Source: Bryum argenteum (Eukaryota > Streptophyta > Bryopsida > Bryales > Bryaceae). Taken from it: DNA of 64,000 bases. Positions 34,918-45,726 of this stretch are shown one piece after another. Below the pieces are notes generated by a model, which saw only the letters and a program-made list of their open reading frames with translations, was not told where the DNA came from and searched no databases. The stretch lies in assembly GCA_037043015.1 (NCBI GenBank), contig CM073323.1:2108001-2172000 (forward strand), in the 5' to 3' direction. Made by a program: the position numbers and the translations under genes. The stretch's first letter is position 1. The number at the start of each line of letters is the position of its first letter.

Positions 34918-35480
34918 ATGATGAAACTGGAACATGAACATTAAAATACTCGCAGCGACCTGGAGAAAGATTGGAAATTACGGAGCGTGCCGTGTGACCG
35001 TGTCCACTGAGGCCGGTCACAGCCGCCGAAACTGCCTGCACAATATGGGGCCCAGGATCTGCATCCTGCAGGTGAGGAAAGAAATTGGCAAATTGATTCT
35101 TCGACAACTGAAAGCACAACAGAGAAGTGTCCTAATGGTAAAGGACAGGGCCCACAGCTTTCGGGAGAAGTGGATGTGGTAGGATAACACAGGCGGAGCA
35201 ACCAACTTTAATCATCTACTTCCGTGAACTTCCATGAAGTCTGATCCCCCGAAACGAAATTCTCAGCCTCATGCTTCGCCTCACGAATCCCCTGGTCCCC
35301 ATGACGCCCATTGCGAATGGTTAAGCAGGAAGCCATTTGCGATGACGACAAAGTGCTGAATCCGGGTGTGATTCCTCCCCCGTCGCCGCAATTGTGTGCG
35401 AAATCGTCGACGTACCGGCCCCACTTTTATACTTTCACTGTTGCCAATTGATCAGAAAGTATTAAATGCTGTAACAAAAG
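34918..35480. other. Intergenic, no gene recognised
   Basis: GC is higher than in the neighbouring transposon sequence, and overlapping minus-strand ORFs of 60-86 codons occur near 34,940-35,205. None has a known motif, so no gene is called. Confidence 0.35.
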
Positions 35481-35729
35481 CCGTATGCCGTATTTTTTTA
35501 TTTTTTATTTTTTTTTATAACACACGAATTGCTTTCTGCAACTCGCGGCAAAGCTGACAAATTGCTTCGAGGCAATCCATCGCCGGGGTTTCCATCCGGA
35601 AGAGTTGAGATTTTACGGCGACCGGAGTCGAACCGCCAACCTCTAGGTCCCCAGGCTAACACCCAAAGGTACCACTCACCATCATCTGGTAGTTTATAAA
35701 GGTCATTCCGGACCCCGTATGCCGTATTT
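35481..35729 (-). mobile_element. tRNA-derived SINE with 15-bp target-site duplication
   Basis: The element is 35,496-35,714, read on the minus strand. The tRNA-like head has an A-box-like TGGTGAGTGG (35,672-35,681) and a perfect B box GGTTCGACTCC (35,624-35,634), the internal RNA polymerase III promoter. The 3' end is an A-rich tail (ATAAAAAAAAATAAAAAATA on the minus strand). The 15-mer CCGTATGCCGTATTT occurs exactly on both sides (35,481-35,495 and 35,715-35,729), a clear target-site duplication. The sequence between head and tail is not recognised. Confidence 0.85.
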
Positions 35730-36566
35730 AGTCCTCAGGTTTCATCGAAGAATGTCAACTTAGAATTTACCCTTTCAGGTCCTACATTTTATTATTCAAA
35801 GTATGCAGCGTGTACGTTCAATTTAGTTTCGAGCGTGTGTCGAGGATGAAAGGTAGATAGTAAAGGAGTTTTGTAAGATGAAAGCGTGTGTGGACTGGGT
35901 AAGATTACTTTCTCATCGAGAAGACTGCAACCGAACGGTTTGCACGCGCGGTATTTTCGGGAATTTGTACCGGGGATGAACGTTTGACGGTCAAGATTGA
36001 CTGGTTAAAAGGTCAAGGTTGATTTGTTTATGTCAAGACATATGGACATCAATTGCTGTTCAGTAATCAGAAGTACAGAATAGCAGGCACCCTAGATAAG
36101 TTTCGTTGCTAAAAGTTGAACACTGAACAACATAAAAACAAGCCGGATAACACAGGAGACCCAATTCTCGACCAAGCAGACGAGTGATTTTCCATCACCT
36201 TGCATTTGAAATGCTAACTCCATTGAGTTATCACTGTAAGAATGTCGAGTAAAGCCTTTCCAAAGGACAAGGAACCGTATCTCGACAGCGCCCAGATCAT
36301 AACACTGGAGCCCTTGCAGCAAACAGATTATTTCTAGCATCACAAATTAAATGCAAGATGTTCAACAAAACAGAAGCATGTTAAATTTTGATTGATTTAT
36401 TAGAGTCAAAAGTAAGCATTCTACCAGGAACAATCGTTCATTGGCAGAATGAGAAAAGAAATGGTCGTGATAAAACTATCTCAAGTGGGGCAGAATCTTT
36501 CTGATAAAACTACACCACTGCTAACAAGGTCTTGTACCGTTCCTGGTCTTGAGAGTGTGCATCGAA
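35730..36566. other. 3' flank of mitochondrial EF-Tu gene
   Basis: Probably contains the EF-Tu 3' untranslated region nearest 36,566. An 83-codon minus-strand ORF at 36,092-36,343 has no recognisable motif and is not called. Confidence 0.4.
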
Positions 36567-39500
36567 TTAAGCCAACAGCTTAGAGATAACGCCAGCACCG
36601 ACAGTCCTGCCTCCTTCTCGAAGAGCAAACCGTTGCCCTGATCACAGAAACACACAGATAAGCCAATACACCACGGTGAGCTTGCTATCTACACCAATGC
36701 CTCAGTGCAAGAAAAGAATCTTACCGTGTTCGAGAGGGCAGGGAATAATAAGCTCAAAAGTCGCGGTCAGGTTATCTCCAGGCATGACCATCTTGATATG
36801 CTCTGGGAGCTCGACCTTCCCAGTAATATCAGCAGTACGCATGTAGAATTGGGGTCTGTAGTTAGAAAAGAAAGCGGTGTGTCGGCCTCCCTCTTCCTTG
36901 GTCAGAATGTAAACCTCCGCTTCAAACTTCGTGCTTGTCTTCACGGTGCCAGGCTTGCATATAACCTAAAACGATCCCCCATACAAGATTAATTTGTTGA
37001 CATGATATAAGAAGAAAGGCGCAACGTAGGGTCTGTCACTTGATTGAAAACAATGAACAGTTAAACTATTGCTTAAAACTGCGGCCGCCAGACTTTTACA
37101 CACCTGACCACGCTGTACTTCGTCACGCTTAAGGCCACGAATCAAAAGACCTACGTTGTCTCCGGCCTGAAATATCGAAGCACCATTAATCGAGCAATAA
37201 ATAAAATGGACGTACTCCTCAAGATAATTAACACCACTTTTGCCAAAATCATCAGATAGCCACATTGTTACGAACTAAGTGAAAAGAGTCAATCTGGATG
37301 GAGTACCCACTCCCAAGTTCTTCATACGCACGAACTCAAGTCTCTCTAACCATATCTAACACTCGAGAATTGATTCGGGAACAGTTAAAGTTGAATAAGA
37401 ATAGTACCTGGCCCTGATCCAATTGCTTCTTAAACATCTCTACACCGGTCACAGTTGTCTTGAGATTGGGGCCCTGCAATACAATAACTGTTCAGGCAAA
37501 GCTAAAAAGAACGAGAACCGAATTCAAACCACTTGTCAGATCTGCACAAGAGAAAATCAGATCCAGATTTACGTACCGTGCGAAGTCCAACAACTTCTAC
37601 CTCTTCACCCACTTTGACAATGCCTTGCTCCACACGTCCTGTCACCACGGTTCCACGACCCTGATAACAGAGTCAAACAAAAATGTGAGTATGTATTCGC
37701 CCTGCAATCTAAAAAGGACCTTCCGAGTTACTGAAAGTGAGGGTTGTCGTACTCATAGAACAAAGTAGTGGTCATTTTCGTTAACAAAAGGGTGTAAGTG
37801 TTGGTACTTGTCGATCGAGTTAGAGACTTGGTTAATTAACAGGGAGGTGAGACAAGATTCTTACGTATAAAACAAGTTTAAACGTTATCGTACCTGAATA
37901 GAGAAAACATCCTCGATTGGCATGAGGAAAGGTTTGTCAAGGTTACGCTTGGGCTCAGGAATGTACTCGTCTACAGCCGCCATCAGTTGCAAAATCGCTT
38001 TCTTCCCGAGCTCTTCATTCGTCCCCTGCAAGGCGGCGAGAGCTGAACCCCTGACGATGGGGATATCGTCGCCTGGAAACTTGTAAAATGAGAGCAACTC
38101 TGCACAACGACGGGCAGGTCAGAGACTGTTCACATGTTGCAGCAGACAATCGATCAACATCCGAAGCCAGTATCAATATTTCACCTCGCAACTCCATCTC
38201 CACAAGCTCCAGCAACTCCTCATCTTCCACAACATCCACTTTGTTCAAAAAAACCACCAATGATGGAACTCCGACCTGACATGATTGCAAATCAAGCCAA
38301 AAGTCGGAAAGAAAACTTAGGAGCAACCACAACTGGAGTGTATAGAATTTTGAAAACCAATTCCTACGCCGAACTGAGACAAGGGAACATAGTCACACTT
38401 TTTAAACAATGACTGGGTAAAACCAACTGACCTGTCGAGCTAGAAGGATATGCTCTTTAGTTTGAGGCATTGGCCCATCCGGTGCTGAAACCACTAGAAT
38501 ACCGCCATCCATTTGTGCAGCACCAGTGATCATGTTCTGCAGAGTAATAAAATTCACCATCAGAAAGACATGAACGGGGTCGCATGTATCCTCTCGACAA
38601 TGTCCAAAAAAGCGTCCAAGGTCATCCTAATACCAAAAAGGAATGCTACAACTACCAGAAAGGAGCGTTATAGGCTTGCCTTCACATAGTCAGCATGTCC
38701 TGGACAATCGACATGAGCATAATGTCGATTTGCTGTTTCGTATTCAACATGCGCCTGCATCATAAATTGAGAGATCGTTCAAAACATGGCCTCTTCAAGT
38801 AAAGAGACAATCAAAGAACACGTGATAGAATATAAAATACAAGAACTAGAACTTACAGTGGCAATAGTGATACCCCGCTGCTTCTCCTCCGGGGCTTTGT
38901 CGATCTCGTCGAATGCGATTGATTTAGCCATACCCTCATCAGCCAATACCTGTGCAAAGAATGCGTTGAAATGGCGAAACATAACTGATACCCAAACCCA
39001 TCCAAAGTAGCACAATCACCAAAACGACATGAAGAAAACAAAAGAAGCTCCAAAAATGTACCTTGGTAATTGCTGCTGTGAGAGTGGTTTTCCCGTGGTC
39101 CACATGTCCAATGGTCCCAATGTTCATGTGTGGCTTACTGCAAAAAGCTTATGAGGGTTCAGAATTCTAAAGTCCATGGGTATAAGGTCAAAAAACTTTA
39201 CGTGCTGATCTATGCCGGAGCTTCGTGTAATCAAGATTGGAATTTTCAATCCTTTCAAAATCCTACTAATCTAGGGCATTCATCTAGAGAGTCAGTGAGA
39301 GATCATACCCGTATGTTATGCTGAATTATCCTGTGGTTTGTACTCAATATTCTATACACACTTTACTCTGAAAGTTGTAACATGTACTACTAAATTTATC
39401 TATATTCACTATGTTAAAGTGCCTATTCGCTTGCTTCGGGTATTGCGATCGTAACTAGCAACCATTGAACTGATTAGCCATGATAATGATCCCAAATAAC

Positions 39501-40194
39501 TCATCAACTCTATCCCACATTGATTTACAGTTTGCTATTCCTTGTAGAGTTGAATCAACTGAAATTTAATCATATGAGAAGAGATTGTGTGTTGAGAATA
39601 AACCTCAAAAACGAACTACTCCATAAGCTCATTTGTGCACGGAGCGATTTTTCAGACCTTGAGGTAAATGGCACTACATATTGTACTAACCCTAGAAAGT
39701 ATTCATTCGATCAAAGTTTCCATGAATGTAAAACTTTCATCAGAACCGGGAAACTACAAAACAGACATAACCCTCGAAATATCAAGTCACCCTATTTACG
39801 AGCTTTCTTACTAGTCCTGCTCAAATGTCCTCGCAGTTTATTTCCGAAATGAAAATAATGTGTAATTTTACGGTTGTGGCGCATAACAGACAATTCAATG
39901 AAGCAATTACAGGGGGGGGAGGGTGTGCCATTTATCGATGCAAGAGAGAAACGGAACTCACTTTCGGTTGAAGGTGGCCATGGTGCGAACAGACACCAGG
40001 CCCTTCAAGTAATGGCGCCATAGACTCAGCTCATGAGATCTCGCAGACGAAGAATCCAACGCGCGCCGGGGATGAATCTCGAACGACGACGACGACGATG
40101 ACGACGAATGGTACGTGCACACTGAGCTTTGTGGCAACACGAGCTTCAGCAACGACTGAGAACGCCGCTGCGCCCTCGCTATCGCAGCTGCCAT
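36567..40194 (-). CDS. TUFM: Mitochondrial translation elongation factor Tu
   Basis: EF-Tu delivers aminoacyl-tRNA to the ribosome using GTP. Twelve exons join in frame (467 residues): 40,194-39,962, 39,137-39,062, 38,949-38,857, 38,754-38,680, 38,536-38,432, 38,275-38,185, 38,099-37,894, 37,660-37,577, 37,473-37,408, 37,166-37,104, 36,965-36,725 and 36,637-36,567. The start at 40,194 (GCCATGG) is preferred over an ATG 33 bp upstream. The first 70 residues are basic and Ser-rich, a mitochondrial presequence ([16 protein letters not shown]); [18 protein letters not shown] leads into the G domain. GTPase motifs are all present: GHVDHGKT (G1), the switch region [19 protein letters not shown] (G3), NKVD (G4) and GSAL (G5). 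Domains 2 and 3 follow ([49 protein letters not shown]). The intron after the codon for K in HADYVK has a GC donor; all others are GT-AG. Confidence 0.96.
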
Positions 40195-40934
40195 GGCCAA
40201 TTGCTGTTCCTCTCTCTCTCTCAACACAGTTTAATCGATGGACTCCACGCGTTTCTTAGCAAATCTCATAAACCTCTCATTGCACAAGATCACGTCTACT
40301 TGTTATAATGCAACAAAAGATTGACAGAGTATGATTCAAATCACTTATTTCCTTATCAAATGGGATGATGAGAGAAGGACTGTCCCGGCGATGGTGCCCA
40401 GGCTCCCCTCCTCAGATGAGCAAGCGGCTCGGATCCTAAAACCCTAAACCCCAGTAGAGGTGACAAAACACATACCGGGTACACTGGTAGCCCGCGCACA
40501 TGAGGCTGACGGAGGGCTGAAACAGGGCTCTTCAGCCACCCTCAGCCTGCCGTGAGCCCTCTCCGAGGCTGACGGCAAAACGAGCTACCAGCTCAGCCCA
40601 CCCCTCATCCAAGTCGAGCGGCTCCTGCCCGACGCTCCACCAACCTGCCCTAAAAACCAAAAGTGACCCACTACCCCTTAACTCCACTTACCTCCATCCC
40701 CTTAACCCTCACTTCTTCCCTTATTCCTTTGTATTTCCTTCATCGCCTCACCCACCACCTCTTAATTCTTATCCACCATATCCAAAAAAAAAACAACAAT
40801 CAAACACAAACACCTATAAAACACATGCATGGACACAAACTATCTCTCTCTCCCTTCTTCCAAGTTTCTCCTTCTTGGGGGTTTTTTCTTTTGTTATGAA
40901 TTTCTAGTTTTTTTTCTTCTTCTCTTACGCTACC
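40195..40934. promoter_or_regulatory. Divergent promoter between EF-Tu and the trihelix gene, with telobox
   Basis: 740 bp between two divergent starts. A telobox (AAACCCTAAACCCC) is at 40,438-40,451. In plants this motif is typical of promoters of translation and growth-related genes, which fits EF-Tu. The last 100 bp before the trihelix ATG are pyrimidine-rich (CTCTCTCTCCCTTCTTCC), a plant 5'-leader feature. Confidence 0.6.
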
Positions 40935-41810
40935 ATGGCAAACTCTCCCACCTATACCTCACAATTTCTTAGCGTACTTCAAGGCCAAGTTCCACTAGAT
41001 TTTGGTTCTCAATCTTCTCCTCGTGCCGTTTCCACACCCCCAAAGGTTCCTCGCCGCGAATGGAATGTTGATTCTACGGCTCGTTTGTTAGAATTGTACG
41101 AGGAGAGATATATTGCTAACAATAGGAATCCGATGGGCAGGGGAAAATTCATAGAAATTGCTGATATTTTGAATGTTTCTCACCCCATACATCCTGCTCG
41201 TACTCATCACCAATGCAGGGCTAAGATGGAGAAGCTCAAAAAGAAGTTGAAGTCGGAGAACAAAGAGATGGGGCAGACGGGAGCGGCAGCATCTAGTTGG
41301 GAATATTACGAAAATATGCAAGCGATGTTTGGAGGCACCACAAAGATGAGCGGTTTACCTGGAGGCATGGACAACGATGCTTCTGCATCAAATTCGCAGG
41401 ATTCACCTCAACGACCGGTCCACATTAATCTTGAGGAGGATATTTCAACCCCTGAGTCTCCGACCCCACAGCCTTCGTCCCCTCGCAGTGCTGCTTGTTC
41501 TCGACCTGGCGTTTCTGGCAAGCCAAATGCCAAGCGTCGGAAGGTAACAGGAGATTCTGTACATGCAGCAAAATTAGCTACTGAGTTTGCAAGATCTAAC
41601 GAGCTGGAGCGTACTAGGCAGGAGGCGCAGATTGCAGCTCAAGAGCGAGCGGACCGCCTTGCAGAGAGGATGCTAGACATGGAAGAGCGTCGTTCGCAAG
41701 AATCCATGGCCTCCGAGGAGCGCCAAATAGAGAGGATTGTGAGCGGGCAGATTGAGATGGTTAAGCTTTTAGCTAGTATTTTAAAGGCGAATCAAGGAGA
41801 TCGCACTTAG
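40935..41810 (+). CDS. Trihelix/SANT-like DNA-binding protein, 291 residues, intronless
   Basis: The ORF opens at ACCATGGC, a good start context. Residues 37-100 form a Myb/SANT-like trihelix: REWNVDSTARLLELYEERY, then GRGKFIEIADIL, then HHQCRAKMEKLKKKLKSE, followed by SSWEYYENMQAMFGG. The third helix and the WEYYE-F-GG element resemble the SIP1/ASIL clade of plant trihelix transcription factors. A Ser/Pro-rich linker holds a nuclear-localisation-like KRRK. The C-terminal third is a charged helical, probably coiled-coil segment rich in Glu, Arg and Ala (AAQERADRLAERMLDMEERR). A Myb-like ORF1 of a PIF/Harbinger transposon is the alternative; no Harbinger transposase or inverted repeat is seen next to it. 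Host transcription factor is favoured. Confidence 0.75.
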   Translation: MANSPTYTSQFLSVLQGQVPLDFGSQSSPRAVSTPPKVPRREWNVDSTARLLELYEERYIANNRNPMGRGKFIEIADILNVSHPIHPARTHHQCRAKMEKLKKKLKSENKEMGQTGAAASSWEYYENMQAMFGGTTKMSGLPGGMDNDASASNSQDSPQRPVHINLEEDISTPESPTPQPSSPRSAACSRPGVSGKPNAKRRKVTGDSVHAAKLATEFARSNELERTRQEAQIAAQERADRLAERMLDMEERRSQESMASEERQIERIVSGQIEMVKLLASILKANQGDRT

Positions 41811-42905
41811 TTACTATTACGTATGTTTTTTTATCATATGTAGATGTTATATTTATAATTCCTATTTATTTATTTATATATATATATAGTACAGGAGTTT
41901 AGATATATATTTCGTGAGGTTTTAATATGTTTGGTTTATACCAGACATATTATATTGTGTTTTTTCATATTATATATATATAGTGTTATATTATATTACA
42001 TTATACTTTTGATGTCATATTATTTATTTTTAAAGGTAATTTTACTTTATTACAAACCAAAATAAATTCTAAAATAGTAGAATAATAATTGGTAATATTT
42101 TGTTACATATTATTATCTACGATATATGTTTATTTTCAAAGAACCTTAATTCACATATAGTTTTAAGTCTTAATAATTTTTGTATCTATTTTCATAAATA
42201 TAATTTGAACTCCAATAACGTTTTAGTACATTTAAAACACTAATATGTTATAGTAAATTTTTTTAATGGGAATTTTTTTATTTTTTTTAGGTAAAGATAT
42301 TTATAAAGTTAGTATCTTAATTAATGAAAATTTATTTAAAAAAAAACTAAATAGCATCTAAATTAATCAGGTGTAAGAGGGGGGGGGCTGGGAATACAGT
42401 GGGGGGATCATGGGGGGGCGGGGTTAACCATGGGAGGGGGGTTGGGATAATTGGGGGGGGGTTGGGATAATTGGGGGGGGGGGGGGCTGGGCTGAGGGCG
42501 GGGGGGGGGGGTTGGCTGCCCTGCAGCCAGCTGCCGGCCCTTGCCGCAGCAGCTGCCGCCAGGGCCCCTCCCAATTTTAGGTGGCCTGGCCCAGGCCCAG
42601 GCTGAGGAGGAATTCTACATGTGCGAGGGCCATGGGATGGCCTTGTTGCACATGAGTTGTTGAGCGACTGTGCATGGATGAATAACTGTACATACATCCC
42701 TTGAAATGAGGACTGACTTCATTGCCTCGTGATCTGTAACGAAAGCGGGCTAGGTTTTCTTGTGCTGCGGTAGGGCGTGGCATGCGTGTCGGCTGGCGGG
42801 TGCTTTACTCAATATGTGCGCGGGCTGATCGCCGTCTTTCTCTCCGCCGTCTTTCACTCATCGCTGCTGCGCTTCTCCTGTCAGTCACTGACAACCCTGT
42901 CACCA
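41811..42905. other. AT-rich then G-rich intergenic stretch
   Basis: 41,811-42,350 is extremely AT-rich with TA-type microsatellite patches. 42,378-42,512 is a run of poly(G) blocks with two near-identical copies of GTTGGGATAATTGGGGGGG. 42,513-42,600 is GC-rich (CAGCAGCTGCCG). No gene. The part near 42,770-42,905 could be the leader of the following ORF. Confidence 0.5.
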
Positions 42906-43547
42906 ATGGCCGATCAGTCCCTAGCGCTGGCATTGTCAGATGAGGAGTACCCAGGTTTGATTCCTATTGCACCAGCAAGTCCTCTAGGCTAACTCGGTTC
43001 GAGGCTCGGCTCCAGACTCTCGAAGGGCGCAGTAACTTACATACGAAACTATTTTTGGACGCTCTCGAGGACGACATTGTCCTCACAGCCGGCGAAATCT
43101 TGAAATGGGCTGTGAAGAAGCAGGGCGTTGCGGAAGGAGCGGCGCGTCATTACTTCGACCAGAGTCCGGAAGTAGTTGAGATGGTTCTCGTAAGTTTTCT
43201 TCTTGTCTTGATTTGTGTTTTATTGCCTTTAGGTATTAGGTCTTTTTGTCTTAGGTCTTTTTCTAAATGTTTCTTTACTGCAGTTGTCGTGCCGCGCTTT
43301 TGGAGAGTTCGGGCCTAACCCGGACAGGGAGGGGTTGGAGGCTTTCAAACGGATCTCCAGTGAGGTCATCCAGGCTAGAAGCAGCGTCTCACATTTTAAA
43401 GTGTTGAAGGTCCTTGAGAAGAAGGTAAAGAAGTGCACCCTCGCGTTGAGGGAGTGGCCACATCTGCAAAGTCAGTTTCCGAATCAGGCACGTATTATTC
43501 TAAAATATCGTGAGTTCAAGGCGATGTTGCCCGATTCTTTCTTGTAG
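42906..43547 (+). CDS. Unknown small gene, two exons, probable 5' frame break
   Basis: The best-supported part is a frame from about 42,990 to 43,189 (RLTRFEARLQTLEG, then DDIVLTAGEILKWAVKKQG and YFDQSPEVVEMVL). It splices at a GT donor (43,190) to an AG acceptor (exon 43,284-43,547; CRAFGEFGPNPDREGLEAF, VLKVLEKKVKKCTLALREW, stop TAG). The phase matches across the intron. An upstream ATG at 42,906 opens MADQSLALALSDEEYPG, but that frame stops at 42,990 and would need a 1-bp insertion or 2-bp deletion to join the rest. The protein is charged and mainly helical, with no family recognised. It may be a decaying gene or a transposon-associated ORF. Confidence 0.4.
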
Positions 43548-43560
43548 TTGCCTGAAGTAT

Positions 43561-43829
43561 TAGAGCATCCCCAGTAATGCCTGAACCATAAACCTGTAAA
43601 CGGAAAGATGTGGAAAGACGTGAATTGCGGTTCAGTCCAAACCTGTATTCAAGCTTGTAAGCCTGTAATTTACAGGTTGAAACCTGGTTTTGGAAGGTTT
43701 TTTGGGGCAAACCTGTAAACCTGTAAACGGATTTGGAATGTTTTGCTTCGGAAAGACACTCAGGTTTGGGATAACGACGTTCTCAGGCTTACAGGTTTAG
43801 AGGCTTACAGGCTTACTGGGGATGCTCTA
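43561..43829. mobile_element. MITE with GAGCATCCCCAG ends
   Basis: A 265-bp element (43,563-43,827) with terminal inverted repeats GAGCATCCCCAGTAATGCCT and complement. TA lies directly outside each end (TTA left, TAA right). The interior repeats the motif CCTGTAAAC or its complement many times. Ends of the GAGCATC-CCA type are frequent in plant DNA-transposon MITEs. Superfamily is left open between a TA and a TWA duplication. Noncoding. Confidence 0.75.
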
Positions 43830-44425
43830 ACTCCTTCACTAGAGGATTTTTTTAATCCCACCACTGTATTTGGTCCAAAATATTAATGGAAGGATTTGGA
43901 GATCTTACCTGAAGTTTCCCTCAATTTTGCTCGTGGACACTACACTAGTAAGATATTGTTCAGTTTTCGAATTTGGAAGTGCAGTGTAAGAAATTGCAGG
44001 CACTGAGATTATATTGCTAATAGTATTTAATGTTTTTCCTGTAAGTTTAACCCATGATTCCGCTTTATGTTTCTTCTTTCAACTCTTAGAAATGAGTATA
44101 TTTGATGATTCAATGGGGTACACCTACTCAATGGTTGGATGTACCTTGCTCCTATTTTAATGCAAATTTCATTGAAGCATCAATGCAATTCTATTCACTT
44201 CGAAGAGCTGAATGTGAAAACACGAGGACTGGTGGAATAATGGATGACACACAGGTAACTCTGATTGCATCACATTGAATGCTAGAGAAATATGTCCTTA
44301 CATTAGTTCCAGTGACGCTGAAATTTGTTGATATAGAGAAAAATATCCAAAGTATATGTGCTATGTCCTCATATTAATGTCCATCTCATCAAACATTACA
44401 TAACTTGAGACCACTTGAATCGCAG
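43830..44425. other. Intergenic or intronic sequence, no gene
   Basis: No coding motif. If the bHLH gene downstream has 5' exons nearby they should be here, but no basic helix-loop-helix N-terminus was found. Confidence 0.35.
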
Positions 44426-44736
44426 TCGGGAAGGAGATCGTGGATCTTTGCTTAGACAGGATTCGCAAACTCGCCGACAATTGCACCGGTCTTCAGGGAT
44501 TCCTGGTGTTCCATGCGGTGGGCGGAGGCACCGGATCAGGCCTGGGTTCTCTGCTTCTGGAAAGACTGTCCGTGGACTATGGCAAGAAATCGAAGCTCTC
44601 CATGTGCATCTTTCCAAGCCCTCAAGTGTCAGGAGCAGTGGTGGAGCCTTACAACAGCGTCTTATCTACTCATTCTCTTCTGGAGCACACAGACGTGGCC
44701 GTCATGCTCGACAACGGCTATTTACGACATCTGCCG
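44426..44736 (+). pseudogene. Alpha-tubulin gene fragment
   Basis: About 104 codons of alpha-tubulin: [18 protein letters not shown], the tubulin signature [16 protein letters not shown], then [18 protein letters not shown] and VAVMLDN. It starts just after an acceptor-like CGCAG. A 2-bp deletion near 44,712 shifts the frame; the remaining AIYDICRR is read in another frame. It then stops abruptly at about 44,736, where a dispersed repeat begins. The segment after KKSKL is also altered ([10 protein letters not shown]). This is a gene fragment, not a functional tubulin. Confidence 0.88.
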
Positions 44737-44945
44737 TCGGAATGGAGATTTTTTCATTGTAGTAGCTTTGTTGATAAAATTTCCACTCTAAAGTGAAAAT
44801 GATGAAATTTTGTAGTCTGTTTTGAGTACTGATACATTATGATCTCGCAGTCTATGAGGCTTCATGATCCAAATTTTGGTCCACATGACGCACAATAAGT
44901 CTACTACAAGATTGTACGGTTGAGATCTAAATAACTTATATACAT
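44737..44945. repeat. Dispersed repeat R1, copy 1 (inverted relative to 47.7 kb)
   Basis: Its reverse complement matches 47,695-47,869 and the bases after the SINE at 48,256-48,280, by eye at roughly 85 percent. Shared blocks include TTTCACTTTAGAGTGGAAAT and GCGAGATCATAATGTAT. It abuts the broken end of the tubulin fragment. Confidence 0.7.
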
Positions 44946-45045
44946 TTCCATCTATGATATTTTTTCATGAAGCCTCTTGATACATTTTAGTTTCATGTAG
45001 CTCAAGTTCCTTGGGGGGCTGAAATGGTGTGGTTTCTTTTTCCAG

Positions 45046-45726
45046 GAGGAGAAGGCTTCGATATTGACCGGTGCGTACGAGTACATTGAGAAGCTTCAGA
45101 GACAAGTGAAAGAGCTTCATTACGAGCTTGATTCCGAGCACGATTCGAGTGTTGTGGATTTCTGGGAGGATGAAGAATTCTGCGAACAATCACGGCCTGT
45201 GGATTATTCTAATGCAGCAGAATCAAGCTGCTCCAGCTGTGGCGTGTGCTCGCAACCGACGGTCAGTAGGCTACTCCTACTCTATGCCTTAGAATATCAA
45301 TATATTTTTCCTATAGAATATCACTATTTTTGATCAGTGCTGACACCGCAGTTCTGTTGCATTATCAGGTGGAGGTTGTGAGGATCGAGGAAGGTTTGAA
45401 AATCCACATAGAGTGTTGTAAAGTACCCGGTCTGTTAGTGGAGATTATGGAGCTTCTGGAGTCTTGTGGACTCAACGTGGAACAGGCCAGCATAGCGTGT
45501 CAGGACCATCTTGTATTCGATGGTATTGGATGTGAGGTAAATACACACACACTCAGACTCACACATTCCTTAAATTATCATATCATTTCCCAATGATTCA
45601 TTGAAAACTCGTATTGTGCAGGTTGAGGTGAGCGATGGGTGTAGAGTATCATCTGTAAGTGCAGAGGCCGTGCAAACAGGGTTGCGGTTACTGATAGAGG
45701 AGCGAAGACAAATAGGAAGTCATTGA
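45046..45726 (+). CDS. bHLH transcription factor, 3' exons with ACT-like domain
   Basis: Three exons in phase 0: 45,046-45,261, 45,369-45,536 and 45,622-45,726 (TGA). The first begins after a TTTTTCCAG acceptor with EEKASILTGAYEYIEKLQRQ, the second helix of a bHLH domain running into a leucine-zipper-like KELHYELDSE. A short acidic/Cys linker follows (WEDEEFCEQ, SSCSSCGVC). Exons 2 and 3 encode an ACT-like dimerisation domain (VVRIEEGLKIHIECCKVPG, LLVEIMELLESCGLNVEQAS, VSDGCRVSS). This combination is typical of plant bHLH factors of the bHLH35/27 group. The basic region and first helix are not found in the preceding 1.5 kb, which holds a tubulin fragment and repeat R1. Either the 5' exons lie far upstream or the gene has been decapitated. 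Confidence 0.75.

Noticed and set aside
35600-35690. A true tRNA gene on the minus strand
   Set aside because: Has A- and B-box-like sequences but no full cloverleaf, an A-rich tail and a 15-bp duplication, so it is a SINE.
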